Assembly: GCF_000188155.2 (NCBI RefSeq)
Contig: NZ_KE124774.1
Span: forward strand, 3,922,934 to 3,986,933
From: Methylocystis sp. ATCC 49242
GTDB lineage: Bacteria; Pseudomonadota; Alphaproteobacteria; Rhizobiales; Beijerinckiaceae
DNA: 64,000 bases
Direction of reading: 5' to 3'
The position numbers and the translations under genes were made by a program. Within the stretch, counting starts at the first letter, position 1; the number at the start of each line of letters is the position of its first letter. The notes beneath the pieces are model-generated. The model ran no database searches, was not told the origin of the DNA, and was given only the letters and a program-made list of their open reading frames with translations. This document shows, one piece after another, positions 36,520 to 45,543 of the stretch.

Positions 36520-37950
36520 ATGGATCTTTCACGTTTCGAGAAGCTTGGCGACACGGCGTGGAAAGTGTCGCCTTTCGGAGCGATGCGCGTGCCGGCCATT
36601 ATCTATGCGAGCGAAGAGCTCATCGCGGAAATGGACGATAAAGTCTATGACCAGGTAACGAATGTTGCGAAGCTCCCGGGAATTGTGCGCGCATCCTACG
36701 CCATGCCGGACGCCCATTGGGGATATGGGTTCCCAATAGGCGGCGTCGCGGCGTTCGACGCTGACCAGGGCGGCGTGATCTCGGCTGGCGGCGTCGGCTT
36801 CGATGTTTCCTGTGGCGTTCGCACGCATCTCACCCATCTGACGCGCGAACAAGTAATTGCCGTTCAGCAGGACCTGGCCGACGCGCTTTTCGAACATGTG
36901 CCCGCCGGCGTGGGTTCCGAAGGCGAGATCGGACTCGATGTCGCGGAAATGAACGCAATGCTGCTCGGCGGCGCGCAATGGGCTGTCGCACGAGGGCTGG
37001 GGCGGGCTGACGACCTTGATCGCATAGAGGAATCTGGCCGCTCAGCAGGAGCGGCGCCAGATGCCGTATCCGAACACGCCAGGAAGCGACAGCGACACGA
37101 AATGGGCACGCTTGGCTCGGGCAATCATTACCTGGAAGTGCAGGAGATTGATCAAATTTTCGATCCGGAAATCGCTGCCGGCTATGGTCTCGTCAAGGGT
37201 GAATGCGTCGTGACGATCCATTGCGGTTCGCGTGGCCTGGGGCATCAGATTGGAACCGAGTTCCTGCGCGAAATGGCGCTCGCGGCGGAAAGCCATGGAA
37301 TTGTGCTTCCCGACCGGGAATTGGCCTGTGCGCCAATCAAATCTGAACTCGGGCAGCGCTATCTTGGAGCGATGCGATCGGCAATCAACTGCGCGCTCGC
37401 CAATCGCGAGATCATCGGACATCTTGCGCGCGAGACATTCGCGAGATTCTTTCCACACTCGGAATTGCCGTTGATGTTCGACGTTTCGCACAATACCTGC
37501 AAGATCGAAAACCATAACGTCGACGGTGAGACGCGCAAGCTCTTCGTTCATCGAAAAGGCGCAACACGCGCTTTCGGTCCAGGGCATGCCAGTCTTCCGG
37601 AAGCATTGAAGCGATTCGGTCAGCCTGTGCTGATCGGCGGCAGCATGGGCGCCGGGTCCTATGTGCTTGCCGGCGTCGCGACGAGCGAAGAGCAGGCATT
37701 TTCTTCAGCCTGCCATGGCGCCGGGCGACGGATGAGCCGTCACGCCGCGACGCGCGCTTGGGGTGGCCGCAAGGTTGTCGACGATCTGCGATCCCTGGGC
37801 ATTATCGTGAAAAGTCCTTCGCTGCGCGGGGTCGCGGAAGAAGCGCCGGGCGCCTACAAGGACGTTCGCGCTGTCGTCGATTCGGCGGAGGTCGCCGGGC
37901 TGGCGAAAAAGGTCGCCTTTTTGAAGCCGCTGATCTGCGTGAAGGGATGA
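36520..37950 (+). CDS. rtcB: tRNA-splicing/RNA-repair ligase RtcB
   Basis: The 476-residue enzyme joins RNA 2',3'-cyclic phosphate (via 3'-phosphate) to 5'-OH ends with GTP and Mn2+. Start ATG 36520 follows AAGGGGAGCG. The metal and nucleotide residues are present: MPDAHWGYGFPIGG, GGVGFDVSCGVRTH with Cys98, TLGSGNHYLEVQ, TIHCGSRGLGHQ and the guanylylation-region histidine in ACHGAGRRMSRHAA. There is no RtcA cyclase or RtcR regulator next to it, so ends are joined directly and control must differ from the enteric rtc operon. Confidence 0.96.
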   Translation: MDLSRFEKLGDTAWKVSPFGAMRVPAIIYASEELIAEMDDKVYDQVTNVAKLPGIVRASYAMPDAHWGYGFPIGGVAAFDADQGGVISAGGVGFDVSCGVRTHLTHLTREQVIAVQQDLADALFEHVPAGVGSEGEIGLDVAEMNAMLLGGAQWAVARGLGRADDLDRIEESGRSAGAAPDAVSEHARKRQRHEMGTLGSGNHYLEVQEIDQIFDPEIAAGYGLVKGECVVTIHCGSRGLGHQIGTEFLREMALAAESHGIVLPDRELACAPIKSELGQRYLGAMRSAINCALANREIIGHLARETFARFFPHSELPLMFDVSHNTCKIENHNVDGETRKLFVHRKGATRAFGPGHASLPEALKRFGQPVLIGGSMGAGSYVLAGVATSEEQAFSSACHGAGRRMSRHAATRAWGGRKVVDDLRSLGIIVKSPSLRGVAEEAPGAYKDVRAVVDSAEVAGLAKKVAFLKPLICVKG

Positions 37951-38013
37951 ACCAGCTAGATTTTGCGATGCGAAATGCGGAGAAGGGATAGAACTGCATA
38001 TGGGGCGTCGGCG

Positions 38014-39072
38014 ATGATCTTAACAGGTATAGGGGCCGCTGCGGATGCGGAGTCCAGCGCGCCTTCCGTCCAAGATAAGCTTCGCTTTCTCAGCGACGTT
38101 TCAGCCTACGCGTATCATCCTGCGAGCGTCAGTGTTGTCGAAACGCACATGTCTTATGTGTTTCTCGCCGGCGGGAGAGTTTATAAACTCAAGAAACCCG
38201 TACGGTATCCTTTTCTCGATTTCTCGACGATACGCGCACGTGAGCATAATTGTCGCGAAGAAGCGCGGCTCAACGACAGACTTGCTGCAGGCGTTTATCT
38301 CGGCGTGGTTCCGCTGACTTTCGATGAAGCGCAGGGACTCGCCATCGGCGGCGACGCGCCTCCTGTCGACTGGCTCGTGGTTATGCGCAGGCTGCCGCAA
38401 GAATACATGATGGACCGCCTGATCCGCGACGGAAGGCTCACCGAGGCGCAGATCGATGCGATAAGCGAGAAATTGTCCAAATTCTATCGTAGCGTCGAGT
38501 CTTCGTCGATAACAGCAAAAGACTATTCAGCACGATTCTTTTCAGAGCAGGAAAAAAATCGCGATATATTGATGCGAAGAAATTTCGCGCTAGACCATGG
38601 CCGAATTCCCATCCTCCTCGACCTTCTTGACGCGACCCTGACGACAAACCGATCCCTATTGGAAAGGCGTGTTCACGATGGCGCTGTTATCGAGGGTCAT
38701 GGCGATCTGCGACCCGAACATATCTGCTTGTGCGAACCAGTTGCGATCTTCGATTGTCTCGAGTTCAACAAAGAGCTGCGACAAGTCGATCCCTTCGATG
38801 AATTGGCCTTTCTTGGCGTCGAATGCGCGCAGCTCGGCGCGGGAGAGCTTGGACAGATCCTGATCGATAAATGTGGGCGTCTGCTCGGGGAAAAGCCGCC
38901 GCGCCAACTGATCGCGCTTTATTCTGCGTCGCGCGCAATGCTTCGTGCGCGCCTCTCGGTCGCGCATCTTCTCGACCCGACGCCGCGACAGCCAGAGAAA
39001 TGGGAGCCGCTCGCGAACCGCTATATCGACTTAGCGCAGCGTGCGCTGGGCGTCAAACCTTTGAACTTATAG
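38014..39072 (+). CDS. Aminoglycoside-phosphotransferase-like kinase (COG2187 type)
   Basis: ATG 38014 (MILTGIGAAADAESS) is the first good start after rtcB, although its ribosome binding site is weak; 352 residues. The protein-kinase-like fold shows a nucleotide-binding lysine in VYKLKKPVRYPFLD, a catalytic loop EGHGDLRPEHICL and a metal-binding IFDCLEFNKEL. These blocks match the COG2187 kinases often found near phosphoribosyltransferase or universal-stress genes. The usual Asn after HGD is replaced by His (HGDLRPEH). No substrate is known. It is 63 bases from rtcB and 16 from the next gene. Confidence 0.8.
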   Translation: MILTGIGAAADAESSAPSVQDKLRFLSDVSAYAYHPASVSVVETHMSYVFLAGGRVYKLKKPVRYPFLDFSTIRAREHNCREEARLNDRLAAGVYLGVVPLTFDEAQGLAIGGDAPPVDWLVVMRRLPQEYMMDRLIRDGRLTEAQIDAISEKLSKFYRSVESSSITAKDYSARFFSEQEKNRDILMRRNFALDHGRIPILLDLLDATLTTNRSLLERRVHDGAVIEGHGDLRPEHICLCEPVAIFDCLEFNKELRQVDPFDELAFLGVECAQLGAGELGQILIDKCGRLLGEKPPRQLIALYSASRAMLRARLSVAHLLDPTPRQPEKWEPLANRYIDLAQRALGVKPLNL

Positions 39073-39088
39073 CTAGCGGGAAGATGCG

Positions 39089-39775
39089 ATGCCCTTCCAT
39101 GACCGCTTAGAAGCAGGACGCCGTCTCGCGACAAAGCTCGCGAAATTCAAGGGAGACGATGTTGTCATCTTCGCCCTGCCGCGCGGGGGCGTTCCCGTGG
39201 CAGCCCCCGTCGCGCAGGCGCTCCATGCGCCGCTCGATCTTGCCCTCGTGCGCAAGATCGGCGTTCCATTCCAGCCGGAGCTCGCAATGGGCGCGGTTGC
39301 AGATGGCGGCGAGCCAATAATTGTTCGCAACGAGGACGTCATCGCCATGGCGGGGGTAAGCGACGCTCAGTTCGACGAGGTTCGTCAGCGCGAGATTGGC
39401 GAGCTCGACCGTCGCCGGCGTCTCTATCTCGGGGCGCGCGTAAGACCGGGGGTAAACGGTCGAGTGGCGATCGTCATTGACGACGGCGTCGCGACCGGCG
39501 CAACTACGCGCGCCGCACTGCGCGCCGTTCGAGCGCGGAACCCAAGAAAACTCGTGCTCGCCGTCCCCGTGGCGCCAACTGATACACTCGACGCGTTGCG
39601 ATCCGATGCGGATGAAATCATCTGCCTCGAGTCCTATCGGAATTTCGGTGCGATCGGATTTTTTTACACTGATTTTCGTCAGATAAGCGACGAGGAGGTT
39701 ATCGCCGGTCTCGACAGGTTCGATACCGGCAGCAAGAAGTCTGCCGACGCAGGCGCGCCGTCGCAAACCACATGA
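39089..39775 (+). CDS. Phosphoribosyltransferase family protein
   Basis: A 228-residue type I phosphoribosyltransferase-like protein. The PRPP-binding loop is AIVIDDGVATGATT (127-140), with the upstream FALPRGGVPVAAPVAQAL turn that contacts pyrophosphate. A flexible hood is formed by LDLALVRKIGVPFQPELAMG. The family is usually annotated only as phosphoribosyltransferase and often clusters with stress genes and alpha/beta hydrolases. The nucleobase or other acceptor is unknown. Start ATG 39089 follows GCGGGAAG; spacing of 16 bases on either side puts it firmly in the operon. Confidence 0.9.
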   Translation: MPFHDRLEAGRRLATKLAKFKGDDVVIFALPRGGVPVAAPVAQALHAPLDLALVRKIGVPFQPELAMGAVADGGEPIIVRNEDVIAMAGVSDAQFDEVRQREIGELDRRRRLYLGARVRPGVNGRVAIVIDDGVATGATTRAALRAVRARNPRKLVLAVPVAPTDTLDALRSDADEIICLESYRNFGAIGFFYTDFRQISDEEVIAGLDRFDTGSKKSADAGAPSQTT

Positions 39776-39791
39776 AGGGCGCATAAAGATC

Positions 39792-42647
39792 ATGAGCGAC
39801 TCCGAGAATAGCGAAAGCCGGGCGCATCCGTCGCCTCAATCGATTGACGCAATCGGAGAAGTCGTGTTGCAGGTCGTGCGCGACCTCGTCTCTGAATTAC
39901 ATCCGACAATGGTGGATGCCCGCCTGGTGCGCTTGGATAGCGATCTTGATCGCGATCTGGCGCTGGACAGTCTCTCTCGTGCAGAACTGCTTTTACGGAT
40001 AGACCGAAAATTCAGGGTGCAACTTCCAGAGCAATTGATTGGAGAGGCCGACAGCCCGAACGATCTCGTTCGAGCAATTTTGGCGGCCGGTCCGGCAATG
40101 GCGGGAACGCCCCGTATCTCTCGCCTGGATTTGTCGGGCGCCGAAGAAGTCGAAGAGCCAATCGAGGCCGCCACATTGATCGATACTTTGACAACTCATG
40201 CACAAAATCACGGCGTGCGTGAACATGTTTTCCTGTGGGGCGGCGCCAGGGGGCCGGAGCGATTGACCTATAGGGATCTGTATCATGAGGCGCTCGCTGC
40301 GGCCGGCGGTTTGATCGAGCGTAGGATAAGTCCCGGAGATCGCGTTGCCATCATGTTACCGACCAGTCGCGACTTCTTTGTCGCCTTTTTCGCCGTCCTT
40401 TTCGTCGGCGCCATTCCCGTGCCGATCTATCCGCCTTTCCGCCTGTCGCAAATCGAGGATCACCTGCGTCGGCAGGCCGGAATTCTAATCAACGCTGAAA
40501 GCGTCGCGCTAATTACAAACGCAGAGATTAGAGTCATCGGGGAGTTGTTGTATGGCTTGGTCCGCCCGCTCCAGCATATCGAGACGATCGCAGATCTTTC
40601 CAAGGCGCCGCGCTTACAGGCTCCGTTGCCGGCGAAAGCAGAAACACTCGCGCTCATTCAATATACTTCCGGGAGCACGGGTGATCCGAAGGGCGTCGTG
40701 CTTTCTCACGGAAATCTCCTTGCCAATATACGCGCCATGGGTACAGTGCTGAAGGCATCGTCCGCCGACAGAGTCGTGAGCTGGTTGCCGCTCTATCACG
40801 ACATGGGCCTGATTGGATGCTGGCTAGGCGCGCTTTACTATGGCGCGCCAGTGATGATCATGTCGCCGCTCGCATTTCTCGCAGATCCTGCGAGATGGCT
40901 TTGGGCGATTAGTGACCACAAGGCGACAATTTCTGCGGCCCCAAATTTCGCCTTTGAATTCTGTCTCAAATCGATCGAGGAATCGCGGATTGTGGGAATC
41001 GATCTCGCCTCGCTGCGCGCGGTCATGAATGGAGCGGAGCCGGTCAGTCCAATCACTATCAATCGTTTCATCGACAAATTCGGCCCCTTTGGTTTTCGTC
41101 GGGAGATGATGGCGCCAGTGTACGGTCTGGCGGAGAATTCTGTGGGGCTTGCATTTCCGCCTCTTGGGCGCGGACCGTTGATCGACAGAGTCGATCGACA
41201 ACTACTCGATCGCGATGGCTTGGCGCGCCCGGCGGCAGTGGATGTCGATGACGTCGCGATGCTCGTCGCCTGCGGACAGCCGCTTCCACATCACGAAATT
41301 CGTGTCGTCGACGATGCTGGACGGGAGCTTCCGGAACGGCGCGTGGGGCGGTTGCAATTCAGGGGACCATCAGCAACAAGAGGGTACTTTCAAAATCCGG
41401 AAAAGACGCGTGCGCTGTTCGACGGCGACTGGCTGGAGACGGGCGATCGGGGTTACATCGCCGGTGGGGATGTTTTTGTTACAGGAAGAATAAAGGATCT
41501 CATTAAACGCGCAGGGCGCAATATCTATCCGCAGGAATTGGAAGAGGCGATCGGCGCGATCGAAGGCGTAAGGCGAGGATGCGTCGCCGTGTTCCCGTCG
41601 CTCGATCCCCACGCAGGAACGGAACGATTGATCATTATGGCGGAGACGCGCGTCGCCGATCCGGTCGCGCGCGAGAGTCTACGTAAAACAGTATTCGAGA
41701 CCTCTCAGACCCTGCTCGACCTCGCGCCCGACGAAATCGTGCTCGCGCCGCCGCATTCCGTGCCAAAGACGTCGAGCGGAAAGCTGAGGCGGTCCGCCGC
41801 GCGCGCGATGTTTGAAGCTGGCCTGTGGGAACCAGGGCGTTCCAGCCCACGTTGGCAACTTTTCCGTGTCGCCGCCGCCGGAATTGGCCCCCGTTTACGG
41901 CGCGGCGTTTCGAATATTGTCACGATTGCCTACGGAGCTTTTGTCTGGAGCGTGCTGATATTGATAGCCTCCTGGGTGTGGCCTTGTGTTGTATTATCAC
42001 CCGTGCAGTCGTTCCGACACAGCGCGCTACACACAGGCGCGCGGCTGTTCTTCCGTCTGAGTGGAATTAGATTGAACACAGAATATGATTCCACGCTGCT
42101 GCCGAGGAATGCGATTATCGTCGCAAACCATTCGAGTTATTTAGATGCTGCGGTCTTGGCGGCGGTTCTTCCGGGCGAAATTTGCTTTGTAGCGAAAGAG
42201 GAACTCGCGCATCAATTTTTCGCCGGCGTCTTTCTCCGTCGTCTCGGTGCGGTATTTGTTCGCCGACTGGACCCCGCTGAGGGCGTGAAGGACGCGAAAG
42301 CCGCGCTCGAAGCCGCGCGCGCCGGCGCATGTATCGTATGGTTTCCGGAGGGAACCTTCTCGCGTATGCCGGGTTTGCTGGAATTTCATGTCGGCGCCTT
42401 CATCACCGCCTCCGAACTCGGGCTCCCTGTCATTCCGAGCACGATCCGCGGTACGCGCTCAGTCTTGCGATCCGATTCCTGGCTCCCGCGACGTGGGGAA
42501 ATTATTGTTCATATCGGCAGGAAGATCATGCCATCGGGGACTGATTTCGCAGCGGGCTTACATCTTCGTGACCTCGTTCGCGCGGAAATCCTGAAACATT
42601 GTGGCGAGCCTGACCTAGCCCATGAACGCGCATTACCGCCGACCTGA
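39792..42647 (+). CDS. ACP-AMP-dependent acyl ligase-acyltransferase fusion
   Basis: A 951-residue three-part protein. Residues 18-100 are an acyl-carrier-like domain with the phosphopantetheine serine in LALDSLSRAELL (Ser60). Residues about 135-680 are an adenylate-forming ligase close to fatty acyl-AMP ligases: P-loop YTSGSTGDPKGV near 295, VYGLAENSVGLAF, LETGDRGYIAGG and the terminal lysine KTSSGKLRRS. After membrane segments near 708-735 comes a PlsC acyltransferase with NHSSYLD (near 779) and WFPEGTFSR. The protein could activate a fatty acid, load its own carrier and acylate a lysophospholipid, like Aas but with an added carrier. It is the last gene of the operon. Confidence 0.88.
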   Translation: MSDSENSESRAHPSPQSIDAIGEVVLQVVRDLVSELHPTMVDARLVRLDSDLDRDLALDSLSRAELLLRIDRKFRVQLPEQLIGEADSPNDLVRAILAAGPAMAGTPRISRLDLSGAEEVEEPIEAATLIDTLTTHAQNHGVREHVFLWGGARGPERLTYRDLYHEALAAAGGLIERRISPGDRVAIMLPTSRDFFVAFFAVLFVGAIPVPIYPPFRLSQIEDHLRRQAGILINAESVALITNAEIRVIGELLYGLVRPLQHIETIADLSKAPRLQAPLPAKAETLALIQYTSGSTGDPKGVVLSHGNLLANIRAMGTVLKASSADRVVSWLPLYHDMGLIGCWLGALYYGAPVMIMSPLAFLADPARWLWAISDHKATISAAPNFAFEFCLKSIEESRIVGIDLASLRAVMNGAEPVSPITINRFIDKFGPFGFRREMMAPVYGLAENSVGLAFPPLGRGPLIDRVDRQLLDRDGLARPAAVDVDDVAMLVACGQPLPHHEIRVVDDAGRELPERRVGRLQFRGPSATRGYFQNPEKTRALFDGDWLETGDRGYIAGGDVFVTGRIKDLIKRAGRNIYPQELEEAIGAIEGVRRGCVAVFPSLDPHAGTERLIIMAETRVADPVARESLRKTVFETSQTLLDLAPDEIVLAPPHSVPKTSSGKLRRSAARAMFEAGLWEPGRSSPRWQLFRVAAAGIGPRLRRGVSNIVTIAYGAFVWSVLILIASWVWPCVVLSPVQSFRHSALHTGARLFFRLSGIRLNTEYDSTLLPRNAIIVANHSSYLDAAVLAAVLPGEICFVAKEELAHQFFAGVFLRRLGAVFVRRLDPAEGVKDAKAALEAARAGACIVWFPEGTFSRMPGLLEFHVGAFITASELGLPVIPSTIRGTRSVLRSDSWLPRRGEIIVHIGRKIMPSGTDFAAGLHLRDLVRAEILKHCGEPDLAHERALPPT

Positions 42648-43197
42648 TATAATGTTGCTTGATGCATCAATTTGATTCGTTGTGGATCTGCGGCTGACGG
42701 TAGGTCCAAGCTACGATGAATTGTGAGGATCATTCAGCAAGAGACATTGATCCATAGTTCCGAGTGGCCAAGTTCGTGATGCGAATCCGGTGTATGCAAT
42801 TACCGACTTGAATGACAACGCCCCGGGCTTCTGTAGATGATTATAGTCGACAGGGGATCATTCAAACGTTTGCGCCTAGGAACATTCCGCTAAGGACCGC
42901 TTAACCTCCTTCGATTACAGTCTTCGAATATCGGATTGATACGCGGGCGAGATAGCGCGTGATCAAGGGCATGAAGCCGATTCCGATACGCCGGTGAGAT
43001 CCGGCATGTCCCCCGAGGGATCCGTCCTCCAATGTCGATGTATGCAAGAAGCCCGGCTCGAGTCGGGTTAGGAATCTTCGCGTCTCGGGATGTCGGAACT
43101 CGGAGACACAATGCGTGTGGCCATCAATCGCACGCCGGCATGACGTAGATATTGGCAGACGAATCGTGACAGGAATTCCTGTGAATCGAGGGACAAA
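42648..43197 (+). other. Intergenic region upstream of the chemotaxis operon
   Basis: About 550 bases with no convincing gene; short frames lack ribosome binding sites. It contains a near-consensus CtrA box at 42890-42905 and a near-perfect palindrome CCCGGCTCGAGTCGGG near 43053. The promoter of the chemotaxis genes should lie here. Confidence 0.45.
42890..42905 (+). promoter_or_regulatory. Candidate CtrA box upstream of the chemotaxis operon
   Basis: CTAA-N7-TTAAC (CTAA 42890-42893, spacer to 42900, TTAAC 42901-42905) differs from the CtrA consensus at one base. It lies about 290 bases before the receptor gene. Motility genes are common CtrA targets in Alphaproteobacteria; a chance match is quite possible. 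Confidence 0.3.
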
Positions 43198-44685
43198 ATG
43201 CGAATCATGACCAGATTACTCGCGCCGATATCGGGTCTATCCCTTACGCCCTGGTTGCTGATTGGAGCCGGTTCGACGACGAGCGTGCTCCGAGAGCATC
43301 CCTGGTTCGCGCTTATCGTTGCATTCACAACTGTGGTTTCCACAATAGTTCTCTTTTACATACTTCATTCGGAATCAACGGCTCCGGCCAATGCGCTTGA
43401 GGGGGCAATTGCTCGGTCAAGACAGAATGGGTTCAACATTTCATTGAATGCCGGTGACCGAGACCAGCCGTATTCGTCTGTCTTGAGACTCGCAGACGAT
43501 ATGCGCCAGGCTCTGAAGGCTCGAGAAGAGGATATTCGAGGAGAGTTCGAAAGGCAGAAGACCATTGAAAGCGAGAAGAAAGCCGCGTCGGAGGCCGAGG
43601 CGCAGGGATATATTGACGCGCACAACTTCTTTATGAAATCATTTTGTGCGGCTCTTCAGGAATTGGCTGACGGCAATCTCGCGGTCAGACTGAACCAACC
43701 ATATTCAAAAGACTATGAACAGCTTCGTCATTGTTACAATCAAACGCTTGACCATCTGAACAATGCATTCGGGAAAACGATATCGGGCGTGCACAATCTG
43801 ACCACATCGACAGAGAAGATTTCCGTAGCGGCCGAATCTCTTTCCAATCGGACATGTCAGCAGGCGGCCAGTCTCGAAGAAACTGCAGCCACATTAAAGC
43901 AAGTCACGTCGACCGTAGGTAAGACTGCTGATGGGGCGCAAAATGCACGCGCCTTAGTGTCCGAGGTCCGCGTAGACGCGGAAAGCAGTAGTGACGTCGT
44001 GCGGAAGGCAATCGACGCCATGGGCCGTATTGAGAAATCGTCAGAGGAAATTGAGCAGATTATCGGGGTAATCGACGAAATTGCATTTCAAACAAACCTT
44101 CTTGCGCTGAATGCCGGCGTCGAGGCGGCGCGGGCCGGTGAGGCAGGAAGGGGTTTCGCCGTCGTCGCTTCCGAAGTCCGCGCGTTGGCGCAGCGTTCTG
44201 CGGAAGCAGCTAAAGGCATCAAGGGCCTGATCGCAGCCTCGACTTTGCAGGTGCGCGAAGGCGTGCAGCTTGTTGCTCAAACCGGAAACGCGCTGAATCG
44301 CATCGTGTCCCAGGTTTCAGACGCCAATTCAGCCGTTGCGGAGATCGCCGACGGAGCGAAAGAGCAATCGACTGCCTTACTGGAGATAAATACAGCGGTC
44401 GCCCAGATGGATCAGTTTACGCAGCAAAATGCGGCAATGGTCGAGGAAACGACAGCGGCGACGCAGCGCCTGCAAGGCGATATTGCGGCTATAGTAAGCG
44501 CTGTGTCGGTCTTTACTCTTCAAGACGATGGTAAGGCTGACGCTCAAAAGACGCGCTTGCAAAGCGTATCACAGGGGACGACGCCAGTTCGCCGTAGCTC
44601 CGTTTCGTATGCGCGGCAAAATAGCGCCGCTACAGCGGCAAAGATGAAAAGTGAGCCTGATGAGCAGGACTGGGCGGAGTTTTGA
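43198..44685 (+). CDS. Methyl-accepting chemotaxis protein without a periplasmic sensor
   Basis: The 495-residue receptor has two close hydrophobic segments near residues 8-28 and 36-56, leaving no room for a periplasmic sensing domain. A charged coiled coil and HAMP-like part ([20 protein letters not shown]) follow, then the signalling hairpin tip [20 protein letters not shown] with [18 protein letters not shown]. The C terminus ends DWAEF, matching the xWxxF tether by which CheR and CheB dock on receptors. Being first in the che operon, it is probably the main receptor for this signalling array. The signal sensed is unknown and may be internal. Confidence 0.92.
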   Translation: MRIMTRLLAPISGLSLTPWLLIGAGSTTSVLREHPWFALIVAFTTVVSTIVLFYILHSESTAPANALEGAIARSRQNGFNISLNAGDRDQPYSSVLRLADDMRQALKAREEDIRGEFERQKTIESEKKAASEAEAQGYIDAHNFFMKSFCAALQELADGNLAVRLNQPYSKDYEQLRHCYNQTLDHLNNAFGKTISGVHNLTTSTEKISVAAESLSNRTCQQAASLEETAATLKQVTSTVGKTADGAQNARALVSEVRVDAESSSDVVRKAIDAMGRIEKSSEEIEQIIGVIDEIAFQTNLLALNAGVEAARAGEAGRGFAVVASEVRALAQRSAEAAKGIKGLIAASTLQVREGVQLVAQTGNALNRIVSQVSDANSAVAEIADGAKEQSTALLEINTAVAQMDQFTQQNAAMVEETTAATQRLQGDIAAIVSAVSVFTLQDDGKADAQKTRLQSVSQGTTPVRRSSVSYARQNSAATAAKMKSEPDEQDWAEF

Positions 44686-44688
44686 GAC

Positions 44689-45159
44689 ATGAGAGCTGCT
44701 ACAGCACAAACGCAAGGAAGCGATCCTCAAGAGTTCATTGCCTTCCATGTTGGCAGTCAGACCTATTGCATAGATATCATGGCTGTGCGTGAGATTCGCG
44801 GGTGGACCCCAGCCACGCCTCTTCCGCATGCGCCCGGCTATGTCCGAGGCGTGATCAATTTGCGTGGCGCAGTTTTGCCCGTAATTGATCTGGCTGCCCG
44901 GTTGGCGCTTCCTATCAAGGAGCCGACAGCTCGACACGCAGTAATCGTCGTTCAAAACGAAAGCCAGGTTGTCGGATTGCTGGTGGAAGCCGTTTCGAAC
45001 ATAATGATGGTTTCTCCAGACGCGATCCAGCCCACGCCAGAGGTAGCTTCGGAGCTGTCGCGTTCCTTCATCAAAGGAATCGTCGCTGCGGAGAGCGAGG
45101 TTATCAGCGTTCTTGTAATCAAGAATCTTCTTCCTGAGACACTTGCGGGGATACAATAG
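44689..45159 (+). CDS. cheW: Chemotaxis coupling protein CheW
   Basis: This 156-residue protein links receptor and kinase in the chemosensory array. It has the CheW SH3-like blocks FIAFHVGSQTYCIDIMAVRE, followed by PHAPGYVRGVINLRGAVLPV and VVQNESQVVGLLVEAVSNIM. Start ATG 44689 follows GGCGGAG and lies three bases after the receptor's stop, so they are coupled. A single array-type CheW is present here; CheA carries its own CheW-like domain. Confidence 0.95.
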   Translation: MRAATAQTQGSDPQEFIAFHVGSQTYCIDIMAVREIRGWTPATPLPHAPGYVRGVINLRGAVLPVIDLAARLALPIKEPTARHAVIVVQNESQVVGLLVEAVSNIMMVSPDAIQPTPEVASELSRSFIKGIVAAESEVISVLVIKNLLPETLAGIQ

Positions 45160-45240
45160 GGGCTTTGGGAAAGTAAGGTGAAAAATAACTCAAGGCAAGC
45201 GCTAATCGCGTCACGATAACGAAGTCGGGAAATACATCTC

Positions 45241-45543
45241 ATGGACGGGTCGAATATTTGCTCCGGTGATGCGCTGGTGCTGCCGGAAGCATTAGATCTA
45301 CGTGAAGCGGCCCCTCTCGCCGCGCGGCTCCTTTCCTGCCGAGGCGAACAGCTAAGGATCGATGCATCGAACGTCAAGAAGATTGGCGTACTGTGCATCC
45401 AAGTGATCGTTTCGGCCTATTTGACGTGGGAGAGAGACGGGGTAACTCTTTCATTGGTCGAGCCGTCGAGGGAGTTTCGTGAAGCTTTCGCAACCGTAGG
45501 TCTGGACATCTCCAAATTCACTGAAAAGGAAATCACGAAATGA
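45241..45543 (+). CDS. STAS-domain protein of the chemotaxis operon
   Basis: A 100-residue protein with the STAS fold: VLPEALDLREAAPLAARLL, the strand LRIDASNVKKIGVLCIQVI (the spot where anti-anti-sigma factors have a phosphorylated Ser reads NVKKIGVL) and LSLVEPSREFREAFATVGL. Such small STAS proteins begin che operons of several Alphaproteobacteria, as I recall, but their role is unclear. It overlaps cheY by four bases (ATGA). The lack of an obvious Ser/Thr at the usual phosphorylation point argues against a classic partner-switch. Confidence 0.8.
   Translation: MDGSNICSGDALVLPEALDLREAAPLAARLLSCRGEQLRIDASNVKKIGVLCIQVIVSAYLTWERDGVTLSLVEPSREFREAFATVGLDISKFTEKEITK

Noticed and set aside
32225-42647. 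Reading the RtcB island as a toxin-antitoxin or phage-defence system
   Set aside because: No nuclease, toxin, reverse transcriptase, CRISPR or mobile-element gene is present in it.
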